64,000 nt of DNA, taken from Mariniblastus sp964414815. Lineage in GTDB: Bacteria > Planctomycetota > Planctomycetia > Pirellulales > Pirellulaceae. Shown here piece after piece: positions 43,393-52,654 of this stretch. Location: positions 1 to 64,000 of the forward strand of contig CAYPXY010000007.1 of assembly GCA_964414815.1 (NCBI GenBank), given 5' to 3'. The translations under genes and the position numbers were made by a program. How positions within the stretch are numbered: position 1 is the stretch's first letter; the number at the start of each line of letters is the position of its first letter. The notes under the pieces were generated by a model that saw only the letters and a list, made by a program, of their open reading frames with translations, ran no database searches and was not told the origin of the DNA.

Positions 43393-45405
43393 ATGACCAG
43401 CGTTCTATTACCTGACGGAAGTGTTAAACAATTCGAAAAACGGGTTTCTGTGGCCGATGTCGCCAAGAGCATCGGCTCGCGGCTGGCCAAAGATGCGATG
43501 TGGGGGGAAGTCAATTTGCAGCCCGTCAAGCTTGATTTTGAGCTTCCAGCGACGGGCGACCCGGTGCCGCTGAAGATTATAACCAAGAAGGATCCGCAGG
43601 CGCTCGAAACCATGCGGCATAGCTGTGCCCATGTGATGGCTCGCGCGGTGATGCGGATCAAGAAGGGGACGCAACTGGCGTTCGGGCCACCCACCGAAGC
43701 CGGTTTCTATTACGACTTCGAGTGCGAAGAGCCGCTGACCGAAGAAGATTTCCCGGCTATCGAAGCCGAAATGTGGAAGATCATCAAACTCGACGAACCG
43801 TTCGAACGAATCGAACGGTCTCGCGACGATGCGGTGCAGGTTTGTCACGACCTGAAACAGCACTTCAAGGTGGAGCATATCGAGACCGGTTTGCAGGACC
43901 AGACGCTTTCGTTCTACCAGCAAGGCGAGTTCATCGACCTCTGCCGCGGGCCGCATATTCCGTCGCCAAAAACAATCGGTGCGTTCAAGCTGTTGTCGAT
44001 CGCCGGAGCCTACTGGAAAGGTGACCAGAACAATCCGCAGCTTCAGCGGTTGTATGCAACCGCGTTCTTTACTCAGGAAGAGCTGGACGCCTATTTACAG
44101 CAACTTGAAGAAGCCAAAAAACGTGACCATCGGGTGCTTGGCAAGCGATTGAACCTGTTCCACATTGATGATGTGGTCGGCCAGGGGTTGGTGTTGTGGA
44201 GTCCGAAAGGAGCCTTCGTTCGGCACACTTTGCAGACCTTTATTCTCGAACATCTGACTCGACAAGGTTACGAACAAGTTTTCACTCCGCATATCGGCCG
44301 ACTGGAGCTTTACAAAACCAGCGGCCATTTTCCGTACTACCAGGAAAGCCAGTATCCACCGCTGGTGCAGCGCGAGTATCTGTCGCAGCTTGCCGCCGAG
44401 GGTTGCAGTTGCAGTCAGCTTGCAAACAAAATGACCGAAGGTGACATCGATGGTTATCTCCTCAAGCCGATGAACTGCCCGCATCACATCAAGATTTTCG
44501 GATCGCAGCCACGCAGCTACCGCGATTTGCCGATACGGTTGTCGGAGTTCGGCACGGTGTATCGCTGGGAGCAATCCGGCGAGATCGGTGGGATGACTCG
44601 CGTACGAGGGTTTACTCAGGATGATGCTCACTTGTTCGTTACGCAGGATCAGCTTGCCGCAGAGTTGCAGGGCTGTCTGGAGCTGGTAAAAATCGTGTTC
44701 GAAACGATGGGCATGCAGGAGTTCTCAGTGCGGGTCGGTTTGCGCGATCCGGATGATTCAAAATATATCGGCGAACCGCAGAACTGGGATTTGGCCGAAG
44801 AAGCCTGTCGCAAAGCGGCACTGTCGCTCGGCAAACCGTTTACCGAGGAGCCAGGTGAAGCCGCATTTTATGGACCGAAGATTGACTTCGTGGTCAAAGA
44901 CTGCATCGGCCGGAGCTGGCAAACCGGAACCGTTCAAGTGGATTACAACTTGCCGGTCCGGTTCAATCTCGAATACATCGGGGCTGACAATCAGTCGCAT
45001 CGTCCGATCATGATTCACCGCGCTCCCTTTGGCAGCATGGAGCGGTTTATCGGGCTGTTGATCGAGCATTTCGCGGGTGCGTTTCCGTTGTGGCTTGCAC
45101 CGGAACAAATTCGAATTGCAACCGTTTCCGACAAATCGGAAGAATACGGACGTCAGGTCGAGAAGGAGTTGAAAGCGGCCGGTTTGCGAGTGGTCGGTGA
45201 CTATCGCAGCGAAAAACTGGGCGCCAAGATTCGCGATGGTCAGCTTGAAAAAATTCCTTACACACTGGTGGTCGGGCCAAAAGATGCGGAAGCCGGAACC
45301 GTTTCGATTCGATGTCTGCACCGGGGCGATCTGGGCGCGGTTTCAGTTGCAGAGGCGGTGGCGCAGTTTGCCAATGAAGTGCAACGGAAGGTGATTCATC
45401 AGTAG
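43393..45405 (+). CDS. thrS: Threonyl-tRNA synthetase
   Basis: 670 residues from ATG 43393 (the frame opens at 43249). It has the TGS domain (MTSVLLPDGSVKQFEKRVSV), the editing domain with HSCAHVMARAV and a second-site FIDLCRGPH, the class II core with the zinc ligand Cys in MNCPHHIKIFG, motif 2 RWEQSGEIGGMTRVRGFTQD, motif 3 near RAPFGSMERFIG, and the C-terminal anticodon-binding domain. Length is normal. mazG follows after 8 bp, suggesting co-transcription. Confidence 0.97.
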   Translation: MTSVLLPDGSVKQFEKRVSVADVAKSIGSRLAKDAMWGEVNLQPVKLDFELPATGDPVPLKIITKKDPQALETMRHSCAHVMARAVMRIKKGTQLAFGPPTEAGFYYDFECEEPLTEEDFPAIEAEMWKIIKLDEPFERIERSRDDAVQVCHDLKQHFKVEHIETGLQDQTLSFYQQGEFIDLCRGPHIPSPKTIGAFKLLSIAGAYWKGDQNNPQLQRLYATAFFTQEELDAYLQQLEEAKKRDHRVLGKRLNLFHIDDVVGQGLVLWSPKGAFVRHTLQTFILEHLTRQGYEQVFTPHIGRLELYKTSGHFPYYQESQYPPLVQREYLSQLAAEGCSCSQLANKMTEGDIDGYLLKPMNCPHHIKIFGSQPRSYRDLPIRLSEFGTVYRWEQSGEIGGMTRVRGFTQDDAHLFVTQDQLAAELQGCLELVKIVFETMGMQEFSVRVGLRDPDDSKYIGEPQNWDLAEEACRKAALSLGKPFTEEPGEAAFYGPKIDFVVKDCIGRSWQTGTVQVDYNLPVRFNLEYIGADNQSHRPIMIHRAPFGSMERFIGLLIEHFAGAFPLWLAPEQIRIATVSDKSEEYGRQVEKELKAAGLRVVGDYRSEKLGAKIRDGQLEKIPYTLVVGPKDAEAGTVSIRCLHRGDLGAVSVAEAVAQFANEVQRKVIHQ

Positions 45406-45413
45406 CTCGTTCA

Positions 45414-46004
45414 ATGGAAAAATTATTAGACGTCATGAGGAAGCTCCGCGCACCGGAGGGTTGCCCGTGGGATCGCGAGCAGACGCATCTGAGCTTGCGG
45501 CAGTACTTGCTGGAAGAAGCTGCCGAAGCGGTCGATGCGATTACGGCGGGCGATGTGGATGAGGTGACGGAAGAGTTGGGAGATGTGTTGCTGCAAGTCG
45601 CGTTTCACTCGGTCATCGGTGAACAGGAACAGACGTTTACCTATGAAGACGTCGAGAACGCGATTGTCGAGAAACTGATTCGGCGCCACCCGCATGTGTT
45701 TGGCAACGTTCAGGCCGATACGCCCGATGTGGTGGTCGAGAACTGGAACGCGATCAAGAAGTCCGAGGGAAAATCAGCCAAGAGCGTCGCCGACCAGGTC
45801 CCTCGCAGCTTGGGAGCCCTACACCGCGCCATGGAGATTCAGCAAAAATTGAAAATCTCGGATACGACCCGCGAAACGCTGGTCGAGGCGATGGATCGAG
45901 GTGATCTGGCCGAGGCGTTGTGGAATCTGGTGGGGATTTGCAGAAAAGCGGGTTTGAATGCGGAATTGGTACTCAGAGAGCGGTGTGATGCCTTGCGGGA
46001 ATGA
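45414..46004 (+). CDS. mazG: MazG nucleotide pyrophosphohydrolase
   Basis: 196 residues. The motifs GCPWDREQTHLSLRQYLLEE, EEAAE and EELGDVLLQVAFHSVI carry the EExxE and ExxD metal ligands. The C-terminal half has ENWNAIKKSE and RAMEIQQKL. MazG hydrolyses (d)NTPs to monophosphates. At 196 residues it is shorter than the 263-residue E. coli enzyme and has one complete catalytic domain plus a shortened second domain. Confidence 0.92.
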   Translation: MEKLLDVMRKLRAPEGCPWDREQTHLSLRQYLLEEAAEAVDAITAGDVDEVTEELGDVLLQVAFHSVIGEQEQTFTYEDVENAIVEKLIRRHPHVFGNVQADTPDVVVENWNAIKKSEGKSAKSVADQVPRSLGALHRAMEIQQKLKISDTTRETLVEAMDRGDLAEALWNLVGICRKAGLNAELVLRERCDALRE

Positions 46005-46048
46005 CAGGCGGGGACGTCTATCCAACGATTTGCCGGACGCTGGGCCTT

Positions 46049-46086
46049 GGAAATACGGTTGACTAAAACCGTATTTCCCCGATAAT
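46049..46086 (+). promoter_or_regulatory. infC: infC promoter on a hairpin
   Basis: TTGACT (46059-46064), a 16-bp spacer and GATAAT (46081-46086) form a good sigma-70-type promoter. The -35 box overlaps the loop of a perfect 12-bp hairpin GGAAATACGGTT/AACCGTATTTCC (46049-46078), which may also limit read-through from mazG. Confidence 0.55.
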
Positions 46087-46117
46087 CTGGGTGTTTTCAG
46101 CCCTACAGGTTCGCCAC

Positions 46118-46145
46118 CCCTAATTGTTTCACCCTAATTGTTTCA
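46118..46145. repeat. Tandem 14-bp repeat in the infC leader
   Basis: CCCTAATTGTTTCA occurs twice in perfect tandem (46118-46131, 46132-46145) directly before the infC ribosome site. Confidence 0.7.
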
Positions 46146-46160
46146 AATAAGGAACCAGCC

Positions 46161-46664
46161 ATCGAAAAGTCAAATCGCATCAATGAGCATATCAAGATTA
46201 AGGAAGTCCGTGTTATCGACGCTGAGGGAAAGCAGCTAGGGGTACTCGCGACCCAGGAGGCATTGAAGCAGGCCCGTGAAGCTGGCCTGGATCTGGTCGA
46301 GGTTGCGCCGGAAGCCAAGCCGCCCGTCTGCCGGATCATGGACTTCGGCAAATTTAAATATGAGAAGGCCAAACGGCAAACCAAGAGCAAGCAGCATCAT
46401 ACGAAGCTCAAGGAAATCCGCTTGCGGCCGAAAACAGGCGAACATGATATCGAATTCAAGGTCAAGCAGGCGATTGGCTTTCTGAAGCACAACGACAAGG
46501 TGCAAGTCACTGTCACGTTCCGGGGCCGGGAGAACGCGCACATCGACGAAGGCCGCCGCGTGATGGATCAGATCATCGAAATGTTGACCGAATACGGCAA
46601 GGTCGAAAGCAAGCCGTCCCAACAGCAGCGGCGAATCATTTGTACCATTACGCCGGTGAAGTAA
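46161..46664 (+). CDS. infC: Translation initiation factor IF-3 (ATC start)
   Basis: 167 residues. No ATG, GTG or TTG fits the N-terminus; the conserved start EKSNRINEHIKIKEVRVID is reached only from ATC 46161, which has AAGGA 9 bp upstream. Rare AUU/AUC/AUA starts are a hallmark of infC and let IF-3 repress its own translation. IF-3 signatures PPVCRIMDFGKFKYE and FRGRENAHIDEGRR are present. rpmI and rplT, its usual partners, do not follow; a terminator does. Confidence 0.93.
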   Translation: MEKSNRINEHIKIKEVRVIDAEGKQLGVLATQEALKQAREAGLDLVEVAPEAKPPVCRIMDFGKFKYEKAKRQTKSKQHHTKLKEIRLRPKTGEHDIEFKVKQAIGFLKHNDKVQVTVTFRGRENAHIDEGRRVMDQIIEMLTEYGKVESKPSQQQRRIICTITPVK

Positions 46665-46676
46665 GGGAAACGAGAA

Positions 46677-46706
46677 AACGCCGTGACGGAACGTGACGGC
46701 GTTTTT
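46677..46706 (+). terminator. infC terminator
   Basis: AACGCCGT and ACGGCGTT (with ACG/CGT inside) form a GC-rich hairpin followed by TTTTT, 12 bp after the infC stop. Confidence 0.85.
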
Positions 46707-46833
46707 CTGTTATGTAAACGCAGGGCCGACGATTGTCAGATCGAACCTGCGATGGGTCGTTGTCGAACGGAATGAATTTCGTTCAATTTTCTTTTGTCGA
46801 ACGGAGTGAAATCCGCTCTGCATCATCCTAAGA

Positions 46834-48429
46834 CTAGAAGCACATTTCCAGTCCTGCATATCCACCGCTGAGGATCAAACTGTCGTTCGAGTTGATGCGG
46901 TAGATTTCGTTTTCGTTTTCGAAGTTGCGGGGAATCTGGTTCGGCGCCAGTGCAATGCCGTTGATACCGATCAGCCGGTATCCAACGTTGGCTCGCACAC
47001 GTTGAGAGAAGCGATAAGCAATCCCCAGGTCCAGTTCACCGATCATCGCCAGATTATCTCGCTGAGCCCAGTAATCGTAGTCGACGCCGCTGCCATTGTG
47101 GTAGGCAAATTCGCCGTTTTCATTCATGATCCGCTGGTAAGCACAGCTGCGGTTATTGAACAAACCGATTTTCGTGCCACCGATGAAGCTCAAACGGTCC
47201 GTGACACAAACTTCACTTCGGCCACCAAGCTGGAATCCAAGCAGTGTGTTTCGTGTTCCCAGCTCGTAGTCAACCCGCTCATTCGGCATCGGAGAAAAAT
47301 CGAGGGCCGAGAATCGATAGTCTTCATTGAACTGGAACCATCGGAATCCGGCGATCCATTCATAGCTGGCTGCCCGGCCACCTCGAGAGGTAAAACTCCC
47401 CGCATTCTTGAGGGCATTCAACTCGACGTTGTAGACTTCGTTGTTGCGGTAAATTTCATATTCATCGGCATTGTTAAAGAAGTCCAGCAGGTTGTCCGGG
47501 TCTGGAGGAAGGAGAAAGTACTGAAATCCAGTCAGGTACGTTTCTGGCATTCCGTCAAACATCCCGACGGTGCGGCCACTGGGAAACAGGCCCCAGTAGC
47601 GGGCTTCGATTCCACGACCATTGCAATTACGTCCGATTAAGGAGACTTCAGCGCCCGGCATGGTGCCGTAATCATTTTCTGTTGACCACAAAGTATCAAA
47701 ATTGTTTCGGCCCAGCGCGATGGGAGCTTCACCGTTGCGAGTGAAGAACAGAGCGCGAGTTCCGAGAACCCAGTTCATGGATCGAGTACTGGAGATGTTG
47801 TCGAACGTGCCGACGTTGGCACCGCAGCTATTGCCGTCGAAGTAAGACCCCTGTCCCAAGGATGCTCCAGCGTTACCGGGAGCTGCATAGCCTGGCGCAC
47901 CATAACCGGATACACCACAACTTGGCGCTGTATAGCCCGGTGCAGCATAGCCTGGAACTCCATAGGCTTGGCCATTGCCATACCCCTGACCGTAGCCACC
48001 ATCCACGCCACACGAGGCGCCTTGATTGCCGTAAACCGGGGCGACTGGAACGGGACCATTGGCAACCACGTTCCCTTGGTTGACGGCGGTTCCATTTACG
48101 GGCTGACCAGGATGACCACTGGCAATGTTGCCGTACATCGGTGCCGCCGGCTGGCCGTGAACCTGAACTCCACCTTGTGGGAAACCGTTGGGGGGCAGGG
48201 CTTGTCCGTTAACCGCACCGTAGGCCGCTTGCGGGGCATAGCCATTGGGATATCCCGGATGGGGTTGAACGCCCGGGTGGTATTGTTCCTGTGGAATGCC
48301 GGCTCGTGACATGATCGATTGATACGATCCGAGGTCATTCGTCTGATTCCACATCGGTTGAGCACCGGCGGTACTGACCATCAACGCGGATGCGACGCCA
48401 GTCAGCCAGTTGCGCCAAAATCGCTTCAT
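46834..48429 (-). CDS. BBP7-type outer-membrane beta-barrel protein
   Basis: 531 residues. Signal peptide (MKRFWRNWLTGVASALMVST, AGA). Residues 45-195 are a Gly/Pro/Tyr-rich low-complexity region with GYAAPGYTAPS-type repeats and several Cys. From about 215 (MNWVLGTRALFFTRNG) it is a beta-barrel with alternating strands ending in Phe (YAGLEMCF), the outer-membrane insertion signal. This is the BBP7 family, typical of planctomycetes. The role is structural or porin-like; no substrate is known. Confidence 0.8.
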   Translation of the reverse strand: MKRFWRNWLTGVASALMVSTAGAQPMWNQTNDLGSYQSIMSRAGIPQEQYHPGVQPHPGYPNGYAPQAAYGAVNGQALPPNGFPQGGVQVHGQPAAPMYGNIASGHPGQPVNGTAVNQGNVVANGPVPVAPVYGNQGASCGVDGGYGQGYGNGQAYGVPGYAAPGYTAPSCGVSGYGAPGYAAPGNAGASLGQGSYFDGNSCGANVGTFDNISSTRSMNWVLGTRALFFTRNGEAPIALGRNNFDTLWSTENDYGTMPGAEVSLIGRNCNGRGIEARYWGLFPSGRTVGMFDGMPETYLTGFQYFLLPPDPDNLLDFFNNADEYEIYRNNEVYNVELNALKNAGSFTSRGGRAASYEWIAGFRWFQFNEDYRFSALDFSPMPNERVDYELGTRNTLLGFQLGGRSEVCVTDRLSFIGGTKIGLFNNRSCAYQRIMNENGEFAYHNGSGVDYDYWAQRDNLAMIGELDLGIAYRFSQRVRANVGYRLIGINGIALAPNQIPRNFENENEIYRINSNDSLILSGGYAGLEMCF

Positions 48430-48727
48430 TGTAAACTCCTTTTAAGCTAGCCCTGCCCAAGTGTGGCACGGAAATACGTAATGATATTTAATTCCGCTAC
48501 GATTGGACTGTCTGGAACAGGTGTTGTGGGATGCGGATTCCTTACAACGTCTTTCACACTCATCGTCCGACCAGTTCTTGCAACCCTAACAGAAGTGGGT
48601 GCTAGAAATGTAAAATCCGAAACGACCGGTAAGACATTCGTCAGTCAAATAAAAAGCGTTACAATCGGCAAAGTTTGCCAACGCCGGAAAAGTTACGAAG
48701 ACCGGAGATTTGATCGCGGCCGCCCCC
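48430..48727. other. Intergenic, promoter region of BBP7 gene
   Basis: About 300 bp. A plus-strand frame starting at 48463 is not protein-like. No clear promoter hexamers were seen. A hairpin CTAACGC/GCGTTAG (48729-48746) overlaps the end of the glycosyltransferase gene. Confidence 0.35.
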
Positions 48728-49861
48728 CTAACGCTGCTGCGTTAGATCACCCATGAAATGCTCGATCGCGTGTTCGACCTGGAACGGTTTCGCGGTCGCT
48801 CGGGCCGACGCGCCCAGGATGGCTCGTAGCTCGCTGTTTTGAAGGGCTGCAATCATCGTTTCCGCCAACGTTTGGGGATCGCTCGGCGGAACCAGCAGGC
48901 CGTTCTTCCGATGCTCGATCCAGCGCATCACAAATGGATTCGAGATCGCCACGGTGCAGGTTTCGCAAGCCATGGCCTGCGCAAATCGATTGCAGGCGGT
49001 TCCCCGGACACCCGCATGAACATAGACGTCGGCTGCGATCAGCACGTCATCGAGTACGTCAAAATATCCCGGCATGATGATCGAACTGGATAAATCCAGC
49101 TCACGAATCCTGTTCCAGATGCCGCGAGCCGGGTCACCGTCGCCCAGCAACCACAACATGGCTCGCGGGACCTGAGTGAGTACCCGACGCCAACCGTCAA
49201 TCAGTTGAGGAACTCCCTCGTCGGCCAGATCGGTTCCGCAAACGACCAGCGGTTGACCGGAGTCAATCGTCAGGATGGGATGGGCATCGGAAAGGCTGGA
49301 TCGAATCCGGGTCTGTTGGTCCAAGGACTTTACGAAGGAATGCGGATATCGAATGCAAGGGCCTAGCACCGTGATGCGCTCTGGCCGGATCTGGTTTCGG
49401 ATCAGCGCTTCCCTGGTTTCGGGAGTGTCCACCAGAATTTTCTGTAGCTGATTGAGCGATTTATGTTGACGATACGAAATCCGCCGAGTCAAAAACGATT
49501 CCCAGCCGGACTGGTTGATTCGCAGGCAGACCGGCATGGTCGCCGCAAGGCTTCGAATCGCGCCCCACGATTCGCTGGTCAAGTCGTAGACGATCAGCAG
49601 GTCGAACTGAGCGTGCTGGATATAGGCTATGAGTTCCCGGAGATACCGAAACATTCCCCAAGGCCCCCCTCGTCGCCGCCCAAACCGGACGACATTGAAT
49701 TCTCGCAACTGAAACGTTCGCGGCCAGTTTTTCTGCCAGTGGATGGTCAGCACTTCCACCGAGTGTCCCTCGCTGGTCAACGCTTGGGCCACATCGGCAG
49801 CCTCGCTTTCGGGAAAATCACAATAAGGCCAGAAGCGGCCACTAATGATTCCAATTTGCAC
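48728..49861 (-). CDS. Glycosyltransferase, GT4 type
   Basis: 377 residues, GT-B fold: N-terminal IGIISGRFWPYCDFPESEAADV, the linker ERITVLGPCIRYPHSF, and the C-terminal nucleotide-sugar site with WLLGDGDPARG, IIMPGYFDVLDDVLIAADVY and the EX7E-like region CNRFAQAMACETCTVAISNP. It likely transfers a sugar in envelope or exopolysaccharide synthesis. It lies 31 bp downstream of hpt, probably by chance of position. Confidence 0.82.
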   Translation of the reverse strand: MQIGIISGRFWPYCDFPESEAADVAQALTSEGHSVEVLTIHWQKNWPRTFQLREFNVVRFGRRRGGPWGMFRYLRELIAYIQHAQFDLLIVYDLTSESWGAIRSLAATMPVCLRINQSGWESFLTRRISYRQHKSLNQLQKILVDTPETREALIRNQIRPERITVLGPCIRYPHSFVKSLDQQTRIRSSLSDAHPILTIDSGQPLVVCGTDLADEGVPQLIDGWRRVLTQVPRAMLWLLGDGDPARGIWNRIRELDLSSSIIMPGYFDVLDDVLIAADVYVHAGVRGTACNRFAQAMACETCTVAISNPFVMRWIEHRKNGLLVPPSDPQTLAETMIAALQNSELRAILGASARATAKPFQVEHAIEHFMGDLTQQR

Positions 49862-49892
49862 GGCAAGATTCGTGATTCGTTTTCAACTCTGA

Positions 49893-50408
49893 TTACCCAA
49901 TATCGGCCTCTTCCAGACAGGCCAGAAACGGCAGATTCCGGTACTCGTCATTATAGTCCAGGCCGTATCCAACGACGAACTCATCCGGGATGTCAAAAGC
50001 CACATATTCCGGCCGCCAACCGACTTCCTGCCGTCCTGTCTTAAGCAGCAACACCGCCGACTTCAGACTGGTCGGTCCTAGTTCCCGCATCAGTTGAGTG
50101 ACTTCGGACAAGGTGTGGCCAGTATCAAAAATGTCATCGATCAGCAGCACGTCCCGGCCGGTAATATCCAGCATCATGTCCGAGTTGATGGTCAAGGCTC
50201 CCCGGCGGGTTCCAGAGTAACTGCTGGTCTGAACGACACCGACCCGCAAGGGCATTTCAAGTTTGCGAATCAGGTCGGCCATCAGCACGACACTGCCGGT
50301 AAGCACGCCGACGATGGTCAGCGGATGGTTGCCATAGTCTCGATTGATTTGCGCCGCCAGTGCTTCAACGCCCTGACGAAGTTGTTGTTCATCCAGCAGG
50401 ATTTTCAT
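49893..50408 (-). CDS. hpt: Hypoxanthine phosphoribosyltransferase
   Basis: 171 residues with the PRPP motif VLLIDDIFDTGHTL, the N-terminal GVLTGSVVLMADLIRKL and the C-terminal FVVGYGLDYNDEYRNLPFLA. It salvages hypoxanthine and guanine with PRPP. Length is normal. Confidence 0.94.
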   Translation of the reverse strand: MKILLDEQQLRQGVEALAAQINRDYGNHPLTIVGVLTGSVVLMADLIRKLEMPLRVGVVQTSSYSGTRRGALTINSDMMLDITGRDVLLIDDIFDTGHTLSEVTQLMRELGPTSLKSAVLLLKTGRQEVGWRPEYVAFDIPDEFVVGYGLDYNDEYRNLPFLACLEEADIG

Positions 50409-50545
50409 GGAAAATGACTCAAACGATCTTAAGTTGGAGAATTCAAAACAGAATTGTAATCGGCATCAACTCAGGTCGTAAAGAGAGCGGATTGTCAATT
50501 CCATCCCGAACTTGAATGACCGACCGGTAGGGTCTATCCCACATT

Positions 50546-52045
50546 TCAATATTGTCCGCCCACTCGTTCGTGTGTCATTTGAATGGCCCTCAACAGGCCT
50601 TTCGCCTTGTTGAGCGTCTCTTCGTATTCTTTGGCCGGCACGCTGTCGGCGACCAGGCCAGCGCCGGCCTGGATGTAGGCGATGTTGTCTTTGACCACCA
50701 TCGTCCGCAGAGCGATACAGGTATCCATGTTCTGGGAATAGTCGATGTAGCCGACGGCACCGGCGTAAATGCCGCGACGATGCGGCTCCAGTTCGTCAAT
50801 GATCTCCATTGCACGAACCTTGGGGGCGCCCGAAACGGTTCCGGCGGGTAGGCTGGCCAACAACGCGTCGAACGCGTCGCAATCGTCGCGCAGCTCACCC
50901 GTCACAGTGGACGATATGTGCATCACATGGCTGTATCGCTCGACGACCATTACATCCGGCAGCTTGACGGAGCCATAGTTTGCGACACGTCCGACATCGT
51001 TGCGGCCAAGATCGACCAGCATCACATGCTCGGCTCGCTCTTTTTCGTCGGCCAGCAGTTCCTCCTCCAGTAGGCGATCTTCCGCCGGGCTGGCGCCGCG
51101 CGGGCGAGTCCCTGCCAAGGGGCGGACCGTCATTTCCCGGCCCACCACACGGCACATGATTTCGGGGGAGCTGCCCACGATGGTCGCTTCGTCCGTGCGG
51201 AGAAAAAACATGAACGGGCTGGGGTTGAGTACTCTCAACGAGCGGTAGATTTCAAACGGATCGCACGAGATCGGAACTTTCAGACGTTGGCTTACGACTA
51301 CTTGAAAAATATCACCGGCCTTGACGTACTCGATGCACTTGCGGACGGCGGATTCAAATTGGGGCTGCGTGAAGTTCGACTCAAACGCAGGAAGATTCCC
51401 CGACGGAACTCCTGCATCGACGCAAGTCAAGTTATCCGTCGGACGGTTGAGTTGCTCGATGATCTGATCCATTTGAGCGTTGGCAGACTGCCAGGCATGT
51501 TCGGGCGACGCATGCTGCGATGGCCAGGCAAGTGCCAATACGGTCAGCGTTTTCGTAATATGATCAAACACCAGCATCGAATCATAAAACGAAAACGACA
51601 GATCGTTCAGGTTTCTATCATCGGTCGGAGCGTTCGGAAGGTTTTCCACATAGCGGACCACGTCATAGCCGGCATACCCTACAGCTCCCCCGGTAAAGGG
51701 CGGCATCCCGGGCAGTTGGGCAACCGAGACTTCCCTGATTTTTTTGCGGACCTCGAGCACTGGGTTGTCGGAGTAATAGGTTTCGGAGTGCTTGGCCGAT
51801 TGGATCGTGACCTGATTTCCTTTGGCAGAGATTTGCAGTTTGGGGTTAATCGCCAGAAAGCTATATCGCCCCACATTTTCTCCGCCGATGACGCTTTCAA
51901 ACAGGCATGCCGTTTGGCCGGTATCGATTCTGCGAAACGCGGATACGGGCGTGAGAGCATCGCACAGCAGACGCCGATAAACGGGCACGGCGTCAAATTG
52001 CCGGGCGAGTTCAAGGAAAGTTGCAAAATCGGGGGATGAAGGCAT
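50546..52045 (-). CDS. trpE: Anthranilate synthase component I
   Basis: 499 residues from ATG 52045 (the frame opens at 52126). The N-terminal domain has ACLFESVIGGENVGRYSF, matching the tryptophan-binding LLES region. The chorismate-binding domain carries VGSSPEIMCRV, RPLAGTRPRG, MLVDLGRNDVGRVA and GTVSGAPKVRAMEIIDELE. It makes anthranilate from chorismate together with a TrpG amidotransferase that is not in the window. Confidence 0.93.
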   Translation of the reverse strand: MPSSPDFATFLELARQFDAVPVYRRLLCDALTPVSAFRRIDTGQTACLFESVIGGENVGRYSFLAINPKLQISAKGNQVTIQSAKHSETYYSDNPVLEVRKKIREVSVAQLPGMPPFTGGAVGYAGYDVVRYVENLPNAPTDDRNLNDLSFSFYDSMLVFDHITKTLTVLALAWPSQHASPEHAWQSANAQMDQIIEQLNRPTDNLTCVDAGVPSGNLPAFESNFTQPQFESAVRKCIEYVKAGDIFQVVVSQRLKVPISCDPFEIYRSLRVLNPSPFMFFLRTDEATIVGSSPEIMCRVVGREMTVRPLAGTRPRGASPAEDRLLEEELLADEKERAEHVMLVDLGRNDVGRVANYGSVKLPDVMVVERYSHVMHISSTVTGELRDDCDAFDALLASLPAGTVSGAPKVRAMEIIDELEPHRRGIYAGAVGYIDYSQNMDTCIALRTMVVKDNIAYIQAGAGLVADSVPAKEYEETLNKAKGLLRAIQMTHERVGGQY

Positions 52046-52654
52046 GCGTTTGGCGAGGGGGGCGTCTAAAAAGTGTCCAGAAGTGGAACGGTTCACTAGC
52101 TTAACGTTCTGCAGATCGATCCACAACGCTGTAACCGTTCACGAAATTGCCTGATACGGTCCGCCCGATGGATTTTTGCTCGCTCAGGCACGGACATCTC
52201 CAGGCTGGAAATCTTGTAGGACAGGACGGCAAGCGATAGAATTTAGTTACTGCAAGCCAAACAGTTTAGCCGCAAGCCGAGTTGTTTAGCCGCAAGCCGA
52301 AGCCGACCGTTAGTCGTGTGCAGCTACTATCGGTAGCCGACGAGCTCAAGGTAGAAGCTGGAAGGACGAGCCAATGGTCGGCGCAGGCGCGTCGGGCATA
52401 GTGTAGCCTCCGTAAATAAGCTGCCTGCCAGCCAAGTTCCTGCAAACCAGTGTTCCGCGCGCCTTTGGGGGTTGCCGTTCGAGCGATTTCGGTGTTGGAA
52501 TACGTTTTTGCGGCAACCCCCGACGGCTTGCGGCTAAACAGCAGAATTTCAAGCGAACAATTGCATCGAAATTGGCAACTCGATGGGCGTGCAAGATTGC
52601 CGTTGGTTGGTTGTGGAGTTCTCTGGTAAGGTTGTAGAAAGAAGGAAACTCACC
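52046..52654. other. Repeat-rich intergenic region trpE/mcsA
   Basis: 609 bp between divergent genes. It holds AACCGTTCACGAAA (about 52,133; shared with 8793), three tandem TTTAGCCGCAAGCCGA-type units (52242-52305), an inverted copy CGGCTTGCGGCTAAA (52524-52538) and an inverted repeat GGGGGTTGCCG/CGGCAACCCCC (52467-52477, 52511-52521). No gene was found. Confidence 0.55.
52242..52305. repeat. Tandem TTTAGCCGCAAGCCGA repeats
   Basis: Three consecutive units of 20-22 bp: a degenerate TTTAGTTACTGCAAGCC, then TTTAGCCGCAAGCCGAGTTG, then TTTAGCCGCAAGCCGAAGCC. A fourth copy in opposite orientation lies at 52524-52538. This family of short repeats is scattered in planctomycete intergenic DNA, to my knowledge. 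Confidence 0.65.

Noticed and set aside
48463..48756. 97-codon plus-strand frame between the BBP7 and glycosyltransferase genes
   Set aside because: No ribosome site or motif, and it overlaps the end of a good minus-strand gene.
51287..52039. 250-codon plus-strand frame opposite trpE
   Set aside because: Composition and lack of motifs mark it as a shadow of trpE.
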